A DNA stretch of 64,000 nt, taken from NCBI GenBank assembly GCA_918026815.1, contig CAKJVC010000196.1, positions 310,001-374,000 on the forward strand, written 5' to 3'. Made by a program: the position numbers and the translations under genes. The notes beneath the pieces were generated by a model, which did not search any database, was not told where the DNA came from, and worked only from the letters and a program-made list of their open reading frames with translations. Within the stretch, counting starts at the first letter, position 1, and every line of letters begins with the position of its first letter. Source of the stretch: Chalara sp. BL73 (lineage: Eukaryota > Ascomycota > Leotiomycetes > Helotiales). This document shows, one piece after another, positions 12,046-23,869 of the stretch.

Positions 12046-13193
12046 ATGTCAGCTGCTGAAGGAAAATTTAGACCGGTAAGTGTCCTAAACATTAAAATCT
12101 GACTTGGAGAACTTTCTATGTCAAGCACTATGATATATTCGATATATTCGATATCTTAATATCATGATCAAAATGGCTCTCCCATGGAGTGAACTTCAAG
12201 TCTGACAATAACTGCCAGCTTAACCTATGTTTTATGAGACATACTCCTCCATCACTTATGCAGCGGCTAACAAAAAGAATATACAGACAATAATTGATCC
12301 CACATGCCCTTCCTTATCCCCTCTTCCTTTCATGCGTTATGAAAGAGCTGATCGCAATAAGTCAAAGGGGCAAATTGAATTTGAAACACTGGAGGCTGAA
12401 TATTTCGACGACCTTCTAAGCTGGGTGGAAAGGCTCATTCGGGGAAGCCGCACAAGGAAAAAGAACTATGTTGCTGGTGGGTTAGAGAATCTAATGGCAG
12501 CGCGTCGAGCATGGGTTCAATCGAAAGTGAGGTCTCTTGGTATGTATAATTAGCGCTGACGACTGACACACCGTCCTCGGTCCTATCATGAATAAGACTG
12601 ACTCTTACGTAGTACGCATACAACAGATAATCCATAAAGCATTTAGAAACATAAGATCAGCTCAAGCAAGGGCCATCGCGAAAAGAATCAAACGGCCCGC
12701 CGAAATCCCTATGAAAATCAAGTCATTGGACGAGTTCCATCGCAAGAAAGCCGAATATCAACGAGAGTACCGAAAACTGAACAAGCATGAGAGGGACCCG
12801 ACTGCGAGACGCCGTGAGAGCTGGAAAAAATTCAGTTATATTAAAAGGTTCTGCGAGATTCTGACGAGCTGTAAAGACGACACCCGGATGCAATGGGAGC
12901 GGCTTGTGCAGCTCCATACTGGAATTCCTCCTGAAATGATACTCGAGCCAACTTGGCGAGGAACCATCATGAAGGTATGGCAGCCGCACTGGGGATATTT
13001 CTATAACATGGAACCCGAAGCCAAATGTCCCCTTGAGATACCATATCAGTACCCTACTCGTGATGACGGTATATCGGATGATCCTTACAAATTGAACGAA
13101 CCGTCATTGACGATGGCAGGTCCCAAGGGGTATTTTCCGGCACAGATCAATTTGATCCATGGTGGCCAGATGACAGAATCAGATTTTGAGTAG
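12046..13193 (+). CDS. Unrecognised protein, basic central region (5' end uncertain)
   Basis: The proposed exons are 12046-12075, 12239-12539 and 12613-13193, with GTAAGT and GTATGT donors. The phases agree throughout and give 303 residues. The second intron (73 nt, CTGAC branch) is well supported. The first (163 nt, GAG acceptor) is less sure, and its interior carries a short GATATATTC tandem near 12130-12150. The reading frame of exon 1 is also open upstream, so the true start may be further left. The protein has a Lys/Arg-rich helical stretch (AQARAIAKRIKRPAEIP, then FHRKKAEYQREYRKLNKHE) followed by a Trp/Pro-rich part (PTWRGTIMKVWQPHWGYFY) and an acidic tail. I recognise no family; it may be a lineage-restricted protein. 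Confidence 0.5.
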
Positions 13194-13573
13194 TTTAGAA
13201 GCCTGAGTTTCTTTCTACATGGGATGCGTGTCTGGTTCTTGAAAGGGCACATTGTTCAGGGACGAGGGAGAAAATCCATTGTGGTAAAGTTGGAAATAAC
13301 GTATTTTGGTTATGTACATGGCATCTGCGGATAAATTAGGTGATATTGACTCCCAATCAGATCCAAGCTATTACATGTATACTGTACTTTTAGTAATGGC
13401 CATGGCCAGGTCAAATTAAGCATTTACAGATGTGCATGTGCAGCAGCCCCACTTTCGGGCACTAACCACGTGATCTTGATGTTTCATGATGTGGTAACCA
13501 CCCCGCCATTACGTATTGTGCTACTACACTGATAATTTTATCTCATTTTATTTTCTACCGAGATATCTACAGC
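13194..13573. other. Intergenic, cia1 promoter
   Basis: About 380 bp between two genes on the same strand. It would contain the cia1 promoter and the upstream gene's 3' UTR. No distinct element is recognised. Confidence 0.5.
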
Positions 13574-14923
13574 ATGGCGACGAAAACACCCGCTCCGATG
13601 CCGCTACAGATTCTGCCTATCTCTGTATTCAAACCCATCGCATCCTCTAGAGCTTGGGTCTCAATTCCTAACCCAAACAACCTGCCCCTCATTGCGACGG
13701 GTACCAGCGATAAGACTGTCCGGGTCTACTCCCTCAAGAACTTCACCTTACACTCTACTCTTGAAGGAGGCCATATGAGATCGGTGCGATCAGTAGCATG
13801 GAAACCGTCGACCAGGCCGAACAAATCATTGGAAATCGCGAGCGGGAGTTTTGACGCCACAATTGGTCTCTGGCGGCGGCAAGCAGACGAGGTGTCGGCA
13901 GAAGATGCGCAAGGAGCAAACGGGCAAGCTTTGGAGCAGGAAATTGGGTCTTTGGGGCCACCAGGCGATAATGATGGCTCGGAAGCCGAAGAAGACTGGG
14001 GGTTTATGCTGGTGCTAGAGGGTCACGATAGCGAGGTCAAGAGCATAGCGTTCTCCCCGTCTGGACAGTTCCTGGCGAGTTGTAGCAGAGACAAAAGCAT
14101 ATGGATATGGGAAGAAGTAGGAGAAGAAGGCGAGGACGAGTGGGAGACGACCGCCGTCCTTCAAGAGCACACAGCAGATGTCAAATCCGTGTGCTGGAGG
14201 GAGAACGACGGCAACGGGGAGGTTCTTGCGAGCGCGAGCTACGATGACACGATACGATTATGGAAAGAAGTAGAAGAAGGCGAATGGGGATCCTATGCGG
14301 AGCTAGGGGGAGACGAGTCGCAAGAGAGTCACCAGGGAACCGTTTGGAGTTTGGCATGGGAGCCGGCAGTCAGCCAAAGATCGTTTGCAGAACCAGATGC
14401 AGACGAGCTGGGCCCAGCAAAGGTAGCCCGCCTCATGTCGAGCTCCGCAGACTGCACAATCCGGGTTTGGTCGCAGGTGCCGTCACCACCTCAGCCAAAC
14501 CGCCCCTCATACTTCAACTCTTCCATCCCGAGCACTATGCGTCCCGCGCCGGCAAACGAAACCTGGGTAGTCACAGCCACATTGCCCAAGATCCACAGCT
14601 TTCCGATCTACTCAATCGATTGGAGCAGGAAGACCGGGCGCGTCGTATCTACGGGAGGCGACGGGAAGATCGTGGTATACGAGGAGCGAACCAAAGGCAG
14701 AACCACGGTGGGAGGGGAAATAGAGAGGGAGTGGGTGGTGATCGGCGCTCTGGATGGCGGCCATGGGCCCTACGAAGTCAACCATGTCACCTGGTGCACA
14801 AGATATGACAGCGGAAAGACCCAAGAGGACGAGGAGATGATCGTCACGACAGGCGACGATGGGATTGTCAGAGCCTGGGCCGTTCACGAGCTTTCTCCAC
14901 CGCCAGCAGCCTCCAACACATAG
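13574..14923 (+). CDS. cia1: Cytosolic iron-sulfur assembly WD40 protein Cia1
   Basis: Intronless, 449 residues, with the ATG in a good context (CAGCATGGCG). WD40 repeats fill the chain: IATGTSDKTVRVYSL, then GHMRSVRSVAW, then GHDSEVKSIAFSPSGQFLAS with CSRDKSIWIWE, then EHTADVKSVCW with LASASYDDTIRLWKE, then TVWSLAWEP with SSSADCTIRVWS, and a last blade near VTTGDDGIVRAWAV. This order and the acidic inserts between blades fit Cia1/CIAO1, the propeller of the CIA targeting complex that delivers Fe-S clusters to cytosolic and nuclear apoproteins, including DNA polymerases and helicases. The length matches fungal Cia1. The neighbours do not add to the assignment. Confidence 0.9.
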   Translation: MATKTPAPMPLQILPISVFKPIASSRAWVSIPNPNNLPLIATGTSDKTVRVYSLKNFTLHSTLEGGHMRSVRSVAWKPSTRPNKSLEIASGSFDATIGLWRRQADEVSAEDAQGANGQALEQEIGSLGPPGDNDGSEAEEDWGFMLVLEGHDSEVKSIAFSPSGQFLASCSRDKSIWIWEEVGEEGEDEWETTAVLQEHTADVKSVCWRENDGNGEVLASASYDDTIRLWKEVEEGEWGSYAELGGDESQESHQGTVWSLAWEPAVSQRSFAEPDADELGPAKVARLMSSSADCTIRVWSQVPSPPQPNRPSYFNSSIPSTMRPAPANETWVVTATLPKIHSFPIYSIDWSRKTGRVVSTGGDGKIVVYEERTKGRTTVGGEIEREWVVIGALDGGHGPYEVNHVTWCTRYDSGKTQEDEEMIVTTGDDGIVRAWAVHELSPPPAASNT

Positions 14924-17900
14924 AATAGAAGACAGATCACTAAGAGAAGGGTACAGGGGAGGAGAGATAATCTAAGGTTGCTGAGATGAGCGATTCTCGA
15001 CATGTTGGTTTTAAAGAGATCGTTTATAGAAGAGCCCACGACTCATGACGGTTACATCAAAGGCGTTTTGTCAAGGTGTTGTTCATCGAGATGAAGATGT
15101 ATAAAAACGGATCATACGAAAGATGCATAGCGATCGGAGTATGGCTGCATTAGGGGGGTGTTCATGTTAGAGAAGAAGAAAAAATAGATTGGTATATAAA
15201 GCTATTTATCTAATGGATGATGAAATACATGTCGACATCTATTCAATGCTGACGAGCGGCCTCGGCACGAAGATATCTGATATCCAGCGTAACGTTGATG
15301 AGGCACGAAGGATTGCGTGATAGAGCATGTGCGGTGACTACAAGTGAGAAAGGTCGCATACAATACAGAGGCCCGAAGTCAAGAAAGAGCGGAACATGAC
15401 ATGGAAAGATGGCGGATTGATGGTGAAAAATATCCTCATATTCCTTTATCTGATATCCTACCATATTTTCTTCACTTGATCTCGCCGTCCATCAATCAGT
15501 AACCCGCTTTCCTCAAAGCTTAGCCAAGTCGTAAATGTCAATCAAGCAAAATCAAGCCAAGCCCGGCATGCTTGAACCTTTCGCCGCTCTAGGTAGAGTA
15601 GAATGGTGGTCTTCGCGGTAGGATGTCATCCCTTCTATGTATATCATCCAGACGAAAGCTAGATTAAGCAATCCAGTATAACCAAGATCGGATGATGAAC
15701 TGCTGGATTATTTCGAAGAAAAAACTACAGTCTGGAGTTACGTACAAGACACATATGGGGCTCTGCTATATTGCTTGGTGACACACAATCACAATTCCGG
15801 ATAACCCTCAAGCCCTCCAGTGAACTAGCTATCCTCACCGTCTCATAACTATGCAAGGGCTTCGCAAGGGAAACCAAACCACAGACGGCCGGACATCGGG
15901 TGCAAGGAAATGCTGAAACCCACACATGAGCTGACTTTGACTTTCAGCGTGATCTTCGGAAAGAGACCATCCTCGAAGTTGGGGCCCATTTTGAGCAGTA
16001 CGGAACAAAAAAAGTAAAACAGACGTTATACTTCGGCATCAAGAAACTCTCATGAGCCGCCATGTGACTTGGATAAAATCAAAATCAAAATCAAAATCAA
16101 AATTACTTCCATCCATCTCACTCAGGAAAGTGGCGATTTTCGTGGCCATCGCCTCGTTCCGCTGCCCAAAAAAAACCCCACCACCTTCCTCATCGCTTTG
16201 CGCCGGCATTCGAAACTGGGAATAAGGAGAAGGGGAAAAAAAAAACTTTAGTTAAAAAAAAAATCTCTTCCAAACACTCATGTAACGTATTCAGACTGGG
16301 AAAGTAAAACCAACACGATGAAAATTTGCAGACCCAGCAGCGTGGCACGATGTGCAAGGGGAAAACAAAAAACAAAACAAAACAAAAAACGCCGGACTAC
16401 AGTAGCTCTGCACCGGATCGGGGCGGCTCGCACCCAGTGCAGGGCAGTAACGCACCTTGCTGGATACCAGGCACAGCAACTCAAACCTCGGAAGCGTAAC
16501 TAGCAGGACGCAGAATCACGGATATGGTGATGGATAACGTAAAGGACAAACAGCCGGAACGGCGAGCGTGAGGTTTTTCTCCTTCCCCTTTCGCCGCCTG
16601 CCCGTGATTCCCAGGGCACGTGGGGATGCTGAACACCTCCCTGTTTGCCAGATCATGTCCGCGCTCTGTGCCGCCCGCCGTAAGACTTCAGAGGGAAACT
16701 GGCTTCATTCCGGATCCTTTTTGGGCGGCGGGTCTGATGAGGGGGGAGGGACTTTCTGGGGGGGGAGGTTTTTTTTTGCGGAGATACATCCTTTGTTCCT
16801 AAGACAAGGAAGGAAAGCGGTAATATTGAGGCTATCTCAGATGGGAATGCATAAGCGCGGCGGTTCCGGATTGCCACTGGCTAAGGTACGGTAATAAGCG
16901 GGAAATGACAAAACGCGTAACAAACTGGATGGTGCACAGTTATTGTTTCCTGCTGTCACTTGTCATGTCATTGTACAGAGCGTGGTGATAGATGTTGTAG
17001 GCCTGCATGGGCCGGACGCATCGGGAAGAATTCTAGAAGCTTAGAAGCATGTGGGACCCAGGGAGAAAATTGTTCTAGCGGTTTTCCTGTCCCGGTAACG
17101 TGCAGGTGCGAGGGAAGCAGAGTCAGGGATGGTCGGCCAAGATCCTTACCTGTGAAACATCAGGACGCCTGGACCGGCCAAAGTCATTGAAAAGCCAAGG
17201 TTATACGAGAGTGGCTCCTTGAGCCTGAGAATGGTCAAAAGTCAGCATAGGAAGTAAAATGAAATGAAAAAGACCCAGGAGAAACGATCAGCTTCTAAGC
17301 TGATTCTGGCATGTCGTAAAGAAGGATTTAGAGCATCCAACGTAAAGTAATCTTGAGCAGGCGAAGCATAAGATATGATTCGCCTGTGGGAAATCTCACA
17401 ATACTTTTCGCGATTGCTTCATCAGGGTCAGCTCCGTCGTGATCCAGCCCCAAAACCTGGCGCTCTCGCCGTAAATCTATTCCCGAAACCCTTATCTTGG
17501 CAGATACAATACCAGTATTAGTGTAGGGGATGGAAGCATTGACGATACCACATCGGCCGGGTGGTCGGAAGTATCTTGCAGTTGTCATTCGCCCAAATGC
17601 TCCAACTTTCATGTAAAAAGCACAAGGCGCGGAAGCGTATTGGCTTCCACAACTATTGCTCCGATAATGCTTGCTTATTTGGCATTCATCATCGTTCTTT
17701 ATCTCATGACCATGATTGGGAATTGACCAGCACACAAAAATGAGAACAAAGCCACCGGAATCACTATCTTGAAGTGGAGCATGGCAGGCACTTTCGTTCA
17801 ATTCCCAACTCACTGGCATGAGCCTAGGAGTTTCGCGATGGATGGATGGATGCCGTAGCGACAAGACCTGTGAACATTTTGGTTTGAGGTTTCATTAACT

Positions 17901-20234
17901 GCTCCGAAAGTGGTGTGCGAATGATTCAAGCTTTGCATGGGTTCGATGAAGGAGGGAGTCAGTAAATCATGCGTGGTGTTGATTCTCGGCCTTGGGAATT
18001 AAGCATCTGATTAAAAGGCTTTCTAGTGGTTGGCAATGACCACTCAGGCACCTGCAAAGGCTTAATTTCATAATTACCAGCTTGGGGAATTATGGTGCTA
18101 TACGCATCTCCGTATAATAAGCGTGCTATTACCTTGATGGAAACCCTTTATCTTGGTGCTGTCCCCCGATGTAACTGGTTGACCAGTATTTGCATAGGCT
18201 GAGCTGATGCATTATATCCGCATAGCACACCTTCTAACATTGGCGTAGCTTGCAGGCGGGAGCAGGCATACGACAGCGACAAGATGTGAAGATGCCAGGT
18301 GGACAGCGGGGGCTGAAGACGATAGGAATGAAAGTTGTACACAAATTCGTAACGGATAAATGTCGCGCATGATGATCGACGAAGAGGTTGGCAGCTCTGC
18401 AATATGATGCCACTATCACAAGTGCCGTCATGGCATTATCCCCCAAGACTGGAGAGGTGGCAAATCGCAGTTGTTTTGATTTACAGTGCATCTGAGAAGA
18501 CAGATTTTAATGAAATATTCATATAAACATGGTGTGCGACTTGCTCATTGATGCGTCGGCACTTGGGGAATTGTGGCATGAAACGTAACTAAAGACGACA
18601 CGGCAGATGAGCGAGGCGGTTCCCAATAAAGTCTGGGGATCTTCCAAGCTACAAGATAACCTTTCTTCCTAATCTAGCAGTCATCGTCGGGAACATGGGA
18701 ATCACTTGGCCCCAATATGCAACTTTGGTCTTGGAGCCTTATGTAGAAGTACAGTAGAGAGCAAGCAAGTGGTCGATAAGAATCGATCTGCAATTATAGG
18801 GCCAACCTTGTCGTGAGGTTCTGACCATCGAGGTCGCCTTAATATCGGTGTGCAGAAAAGATAGATTAGGCGGCTTTCTCATGTTCAGGAACACGGCTGA
18901 CGGGGTTTGAGACACATACCGACTTGGTCGCTCCTCTCCAGGCGGCTTGCTGCATACAGAGCTAAGCACTTGATCCATGAGGCTCAGAATTTAAATATAA
19001 GCACGGGAGAGGTGTTAGACAAAGGTGAGCTGTGATGAGATAGGCAAGTTGCAAGTTTTGGCACTTGCTCAATAGAGGGTAGTCAACGGTGTTCGGAATA
19101 CAAGGCAATAAGGAGCAAGTCGGAGTCAGAATATCCTTCCAGCGTGTTCCTGGTAGATACGAACATTATTTGAACTAGATGAACTAGACGTAGAGTGACT
19201 TTGACCTCATGATGGTCCTTTCTTTTCTTTCACTAGGAGAATTCTTTGGTGTCGTTGTGATGATGATCATGATGGAACAAGGCCGATTTAGATCCTGATC
19301 AATTAGAGGAAGCCAGTAAGGGTAAGGTTTGCCGGCTTCCGTTTGTTATCTTTGTCAAAAGTTTGCAATCCACTTGCCACCAAGGTACACGACGGATGAA
19401 TAATGGGGGGCGAATATTTAATGAATTAGATGGGCTTGTGGCATGTTCATAATTTGGCTGTTAGAATGCTTGAATCTGAATGGATTGATAGTAGGTGGAT
19501 GAGATGATATTGGAGTGAGCGGAACCCAAAGCAAATGCATTATGTTTGTCAAGGTATTTTCTTCCTCTTCTTCTTCTGGTTGTCGTGGTTATTGTTGCTT
19601 TTCCCTTTTCCTTTCCTGTTGTGTTGCGGTACGTACTTTTCTCAGGCCATAGCATTCATTTCCATGGGGCGGGGCTTGCGCATTGCCTGCTGTACTGGCC
19701 TGTGCTGTGTGGATATTGTCCTGTAGCCTACTACTGTGAGTACTTACACTATTCAACACGCTAGCCGCAACCTGCACACCCCCCCTCCCCCTCCCCCTCT
19801 TCTCATGTCTCTTGTCTCTCCCTCTCACACCTTCCCGCCAAGAACGGAGACCGTTCTTTCCTAGTCGTACGCCGCTTTGTCATGACTGGGGCGATTTGGC
19901 CTGCACCTTCCTAATTCCTGGGCGCAGAAGCATCTTCTTGTTCGCTGCTAGTCCCAAAGCGGACCGCTAATGATGATCCATTCTGTTGATTGGGTTGGCG
20001 TGACACAAATGACAAAGCGGTCCACTTTTCTCATCTCTTGATTCGCCACTAACGCCTTCTGGTGGGTTTCTGGAACTTAATGTACGGACCCCTGGCCCCT
20101 GCAAGCTTGGCTCCTGGCATGGGTTGCTGCCGTCTCAGGTTTCTTCGTCGCATCCGTTACTTTTCCACTACTGACTGACTTACTGGTATCCTCTTCCTCT
20201 CTCTTCTCCCCAGGGCGTGGCCGTGTGGTCCATG
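14924..20234. other. Gene-poor region, 5.3 kb
   Basis: No gene could be supported here on either strand. Open frames are short, and the longest (minus strand, 17328-17864) has no coding character. The interval contains an AAAATC tandem repeat at 16075-16103, A-rich and G-rich homopolymer runs around 16230-16400 and 16740-16780, a short GGAT repeat near 17840 and pyrimidine runs near 19780-19800. The right part is probably the promoter of the RGS gene. Unannotated non-coding transcripts cannot be excluded. Confidence 0.5.
16075..16103. repeat. AAAATC microsatellite
   Basis: Four perfect AAAATC units and a partial fifth lie in tandem in non-coding DNA. Confidence 0.9.
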
Positions 20235-21688
20235 CGATACCATACCATACCAGTCCATAACCACCACCCCCATACCTGAACTGTCGTTCCTCAATTCCCA
20301 ATCTTCTCTTCTCCTTTCTGTATACCATCCCCCCCCTCTTCCGAACCAAGCATTTGTCGGAAAAGTGCTCAATCAATCGACGAAAGGGACTTCACGCTCT
20401 GCATTATCGTCATCATAATAATCATAGTAACTAACTCCGGCTCACGGCGACTGTAGCTGGATATCGTTTGTCTGGTCCAAGTCTCAGCACTCCACGGAAC
20501 CGACAATACCAAGATTGCCCGCATTCCCATCAACAGCTGCTGCTACTGCTGCTGCTGCTACAAGCAGAAACTATCTTATTCTTTTCCCACTACGCACGTA
20601 GTGCACCATTATCTTTTTTTTTTCAACGCCAGCGACATCGCGGATCTGCTGTGGCTGCTTCCAAGTCCAGCACTAATAAACAGCCTTGCGTGCCAGCTTC
20701 TTTGTTGGTCGAAAAAGAACCTTCGACAGGAAAAAAGCCACTCACGAGACTGACTTGCCTCAGCGAGCGTCGAACCACTAAGCTTCTCCATCGCATTCGC
20801 CTCATCATTCAACAACGACAACTTGAACAACAGCACAAGGCCTTTGGATCATCATAGGGTTAAATCTTTCTGTTATCACTCGTCTTTGACAGACTGCATT
20901 GCTTTGTTCCCGAGCCGAGTTGCACCACATTTAATCTGCGCCGCTTGACCCGCATATTACCAATACAGAGTCAACCCACCCCAATAAACCATCACCATCG
21001 ACGCCAATCCTCCATTGCTCGACTGTTTCAGAGCTCCTAATACTTTCAACCGTTGTTTCTTCGCATTATCATCTCAGCTTTCCTTTCTCCAAAGATACCC
21101 GAGGTTTGATTCAAACTTCAGCCATTCATTCCTGTCATTCAATCGACTTACGGCTCTCCCTACCCTTCTCAGCCTGGTCTCCTTTTGGAAGGTCGCATCT
21201 TACCGACAAACCCTCAAACATCTCTAACTTCTAAGGCCATACAGCCTTCCTATTGTCTGCGACTGCTCTTCCCTGCGGATCGTGTACCCGAGACTCGGAG
21301 AGTCAGTTCCAGAAACAATTCAGCATACATCACCACCTGTCGGTAGCCGTGTTGTGTTCTGCCACGGTACTTGATAATTGGACAACATCTCTGTCACGAC
21401 TCGGCATTGCACGCATACCTGCAGACAACGACGTTGCGATTCTTTATTCTACACGCTCCTGTGGCGGGGTTACGAACGTTCCAAGAGTATCGGAAACAAA
21501 CCCTCAACTCGACGACGCTCCAGCAAATCCAATACGCCCTTGGATCAATGCAGACGATACGATAACAGTTAATTTTGTGTCTGATCTGCGAACGAAGTCG
21601 AATACCCATTGACGGGAATACTGGAGCAGCAACCCGTTTGGCGTGGTGATATAGTCCCGTTTGCGGTGGGAGAAAGGAAGCAGTGTCC
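20235..21688 (+). promoter_or_regulatory. Probable long 5' leader of the RGS gene, nearly free of ATG
   Basis: From 20235 to 21547 I find no ATG on the plus strand, while CAT (ATG on the other strand) occurs about 38 times by my count. The segment is pyrimidine-rich with CTG/TGC trinucleotide runs near 20533-20570. This strand-specific loss of start codons is what a scanned 5' UTR would show. A single small upstream frame appears at 21548-21565 (ATG CAG ACG ATA CGA TAA, five codons), 123 nt before the main start. An intron inside the leader is possible and was not resolved. Confidence 0.6.
21548..21565 (+). promoter_or_regulatory. Five-codon upstream ORF (uORF)
   Basis: The only ATG in the last ~1.45 kb before the RGS start opens a frame encoding MQTIR and a stop. 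Its position 123 nt before the main ATG would allow reinitiation and so damping of RGS translation. The effect is inferred only from position. Confidence 0.5.
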
Positions 21689-22855
21689 ATGAAGCATCTG
21701 CGAAGCGCGATGCGAGTTTCAAAACACCGGAAACCTCCCTCATTGCATCTCAAGACGGATACAAGAGAACCCTCACCTTCTGCGTCATCGATATTCTCGG
21801 ATTGTGACGCTGACGACGAGGGCTTCATGTCAACAGAAGAAATGCCTTCGAGACCACTCAGCCTGGCGATCCCGACTGGTCCATACTGTCCTCGACGCCC
21901 AACACTGCAAGAAGTCCTGACAAACAAAGCACCTTCGCCATGGACCCTCAGCGCCTTTATGGCATATTTGTCCCAAAATCATTGCTTGGAAACCTTGGAA
22001 TTCACAATGGATGCCCAGAGATATTCCACACATTACAAGAGTTTATCACAAAAAGATCCTTTAACACCTATTTCTCCTAATAGCCAAGATCGAGAGTATA
22101 TGTGTATGTTATGGCAAAAACTGATGGATGCATATATTGCACCCAATGGGCCAAGAGAAGTCAATTTACCTTCCGACGTCCGCGACCGGTTATTGTCGTT
22201 ACCGTGTAGCGACTCGCCGCCTGATGCTGCGGAACTGGAGCCAGCTGTGAGGATAATCCACGAACTTATGGATGAGTCTGTTCTGGTCCCCTTTGTCTAC
22301 TCTGTCGCGCCAATCCATATGACCGATTCCTTCATGGGTATGGCCGCTTCTATGGTGAGTTCCTTCGAAGAAAGGACGGTCTCGCCTTCCCGATCTTACA
22401 AGAAAAAGGACCCTATCGTTAGCCCACCACTCAGTGGCTCTGGAACTGATGTTGTATCTCAGTCCTTATCGCCCAAGGCATCTCAACAATCTAATATAAC
22501 AGCTGCCTTTAACCGTTCTAGGACCTCTGGAATATCAACATTGGTAGCAGCTTCTTCTGGGGCTTCCTCTTCAACTGAGCCACTGGACAGTATGACAGAT
22601 GATAGTACTGATTCTGCATCACCATCGCTCTCTGGCCCTGAGCCAATGACTCCACCAAATACCCCACCGACTTCCCACGTCGACTTCATGAGCCCATCAC
22701 CCACCTCAAGTTCTCAAACTGTTCGACAGGACAGCGGCTGGAAGAAAATGGGCGCTAAGTTTGGATGGAAGAAGAGTAGTCGGCCTGGTTCCAGCACAAG
22801 CAGTGCACGACATGCTTTTGATAGAGGGAGTAATGATGACGGAAGTAGTTTATGA
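21689..22855 (+). CDS. RGS-domain regulator of G-protein signalling (RgsA/Rgs2-like)
   Basis: Intronless, 388 residues from the first in-frame ATG (21689). The RGS fold spans roughly residues 70-215: PTLQEVLTNKAPSPWTLSAF, then MAYLSQNHCLETLEFTMDA, with the closing part around RIIHELMDESVLVPFVYSVA. RGS proteins speed GTP hydrolysis on G-alpha subunits and so end pheromone, nutrient or stress signalling. The split RGS box and the Ser/Pro-rich tail resemble Aspergillus RgsA and yeast Rgs2 more than FlbA/Sst2, because there are no DEP domains. The tail has a basic patch (WKKMGAKFGWKKSSRPG). It stops at TGA (22853-22855), after which the same frame stays open to 23869; see the next entry. Confidence 0.8.
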   Translation: MKHLRSAMRVSKHRKPPSLHLKTDTREPSPSASSIFSDCDADDEGFMSTEEMPSRPLSLAIPTGPYCPRRPTLQEVLTNKAPSPWTLSAFMAYLSQNHCLETLEFTMDAQRYSTHYKSLSQKDPLTPISPNSQDREYMCMLWQKLMDAYIAPNGPREVNLPSDVRDRLLSLPCSDSPPDAAELEPAVRIIHELMDESVLVPFVYSVAPIHMTDSFMGMAASMVSSFEERTVSPSRSYKKKDPIVSPPLSGSGTDVVSQSLSPKASQQSNITAAFNRSRTSGISTLVAASSGASSSTEPLDSMTDDSTDSASPSLSGPEPMTPPNTPPTSHVDFMSPSPTSSSQTVRQDSGWKKMGAKFGWKKSSRPGSSTSSARHAFDRGSNDDGSSL

Positions 22856-23869
22856 GGGCGGCAGGTCACGTCGTCACCATCCGAGATCTTTTCTATCATG
22901 CCTCATCCTGTTATTGGACCTATGGAGCACCCTGTGCAGAGTGGTCGGTGTCGGAAGCCGCCACCACCTCAGCTACATGGTGGAACAAGTTTGAAGCTCA
23001 GTGATGCTGGACCTTCACCAGTATTGGAGGCTCATCCTGGTTCACCCGTTGATATATCACGCGCGCGTCGTCCTTCATTAGCAGCGTCGTTGATATCAGC
23101 GCGGTCTCCTTATGGTAGTACGCAGGATCTCTCAAACTCTGAGAGGTCACCGAAAGCAATTGGGCAGGTAGAGGAGAGTATTGGAAGGGATGACGTGGCC
23201 GCAAAAGGATTACAATCCACTCCGAGTGTCATTGAAGAAAAAGATCACACAAAATCACTAAGAAGAGTACATCTTGGTGGGATGCAGCCGTTTTATATTC
23301 CAGCCAAAGTTCCGGAGAACGAGGAGGTTTCCATCACTACGAGATCTGTGCACGGAGACGATAGCGCATCAGTCGATACAGCCATGGATCACGAAACAGA
23401 CTTGCACTTTGAGACTGATGGTGGCACTTGGATTACGGCTAACCCGATTGCCCAAGAATCGAGAACTAGCCTATCTTCAACCACGACTGTTACTAGTACC
23501 TTGATGGATGGCAGCAGATATAGTCAAGGGTTGACGCTTGATACCAGTGTTGCTAGCTCAGCTGCAAGTATGATGTCCAGTACTGGAAGTACTTATTCCG
23601 CATCGACAAATCCATCAGACATCTATGGCTGGGAAGAGGAGCTCGATCGCAAGTCAAGCATAGAATCCACGAATCCTTGGGAACGGGACCTTGCTCGACG
23701 GCTACCTAGCGGAGGTCGCACACATATGGGTCCTCGGTATCACGGCTCACACGCTGGAAAAAGGAAGAGTTTATTGTACAGGGTTCTGAGCCTCTCTGGG
23801 CGTCGAGGAACGGCGGTTTCTGGCGTACAAAGTACCGCTCCAGAAGTGCCTCCGGTCCCCACTGTTTGA
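22856..23869 (+). CDS. Open frame continuing the RGS gene after an in-frame TGA
   Basis: After the TGA at 22853-22855 the same reading frame is open for 337 codons. The first ATG is at 22898, only 42 nt downstream. The composition looks coding: Ser/Thr/Pro-rich with phosphosite-like SP motifs, ending in an ordered segment (DIYGWEEELDRKSSIES, then RKSLLYRVLSLSGRRG). No splice pair with good consensus removes the TGA without deleting conserved RGS-tail sequence. The possibilities are a C-terminal half of one ~725-residue RGS protein reached by readthrough, a nonsense change (CGA to TGA) in this strain or assembly, or a separate small gene. Low sequence complexity keeps the family unknown. Confidence 0.5.
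   Translation, partial: GRQVTSSPSEIFSIMPHPVIGPMEHPVQSGRCRKPPPPQLHGGTSLKLSDAGPSPVLEAHPGSPVDISRARRPSLAASLISARSPYGSTQDLSNSERSPKAIGQVEESIGRDDVAAKGLQSTPSVIEEKDHTKSLRRVHLGGMQPFYIPAKVPENEEVSITTRSVHGDDSASVDTAMDHETDLHFETDGGTWITANPIAQESRTSLSSTTTVTSTLMDGSRYSQGLTLDTSVASSAASMMSSTGSTYSASTNPSDIYGWEEELDRKSSIESTNPWERDLARRLPSGGRTHMGPRYHGSHAGKRKSLLYRVLSLSGRRGTAVSGVQSTAPEVPPVPTV

Noticed and set aside
17328..17864. Minus-strand 178-residue open frame
   Set aside because: Amino-acid composition looks random, no splice-supported extension and no recognisable motif.
22600..22940. An intron that would remove the TGA in the RGS gene
   Set aside because: The only weak donors (for example GTTCGA) would delete the WKKMGAKFGWKK part and lack branch sites; not convincing.
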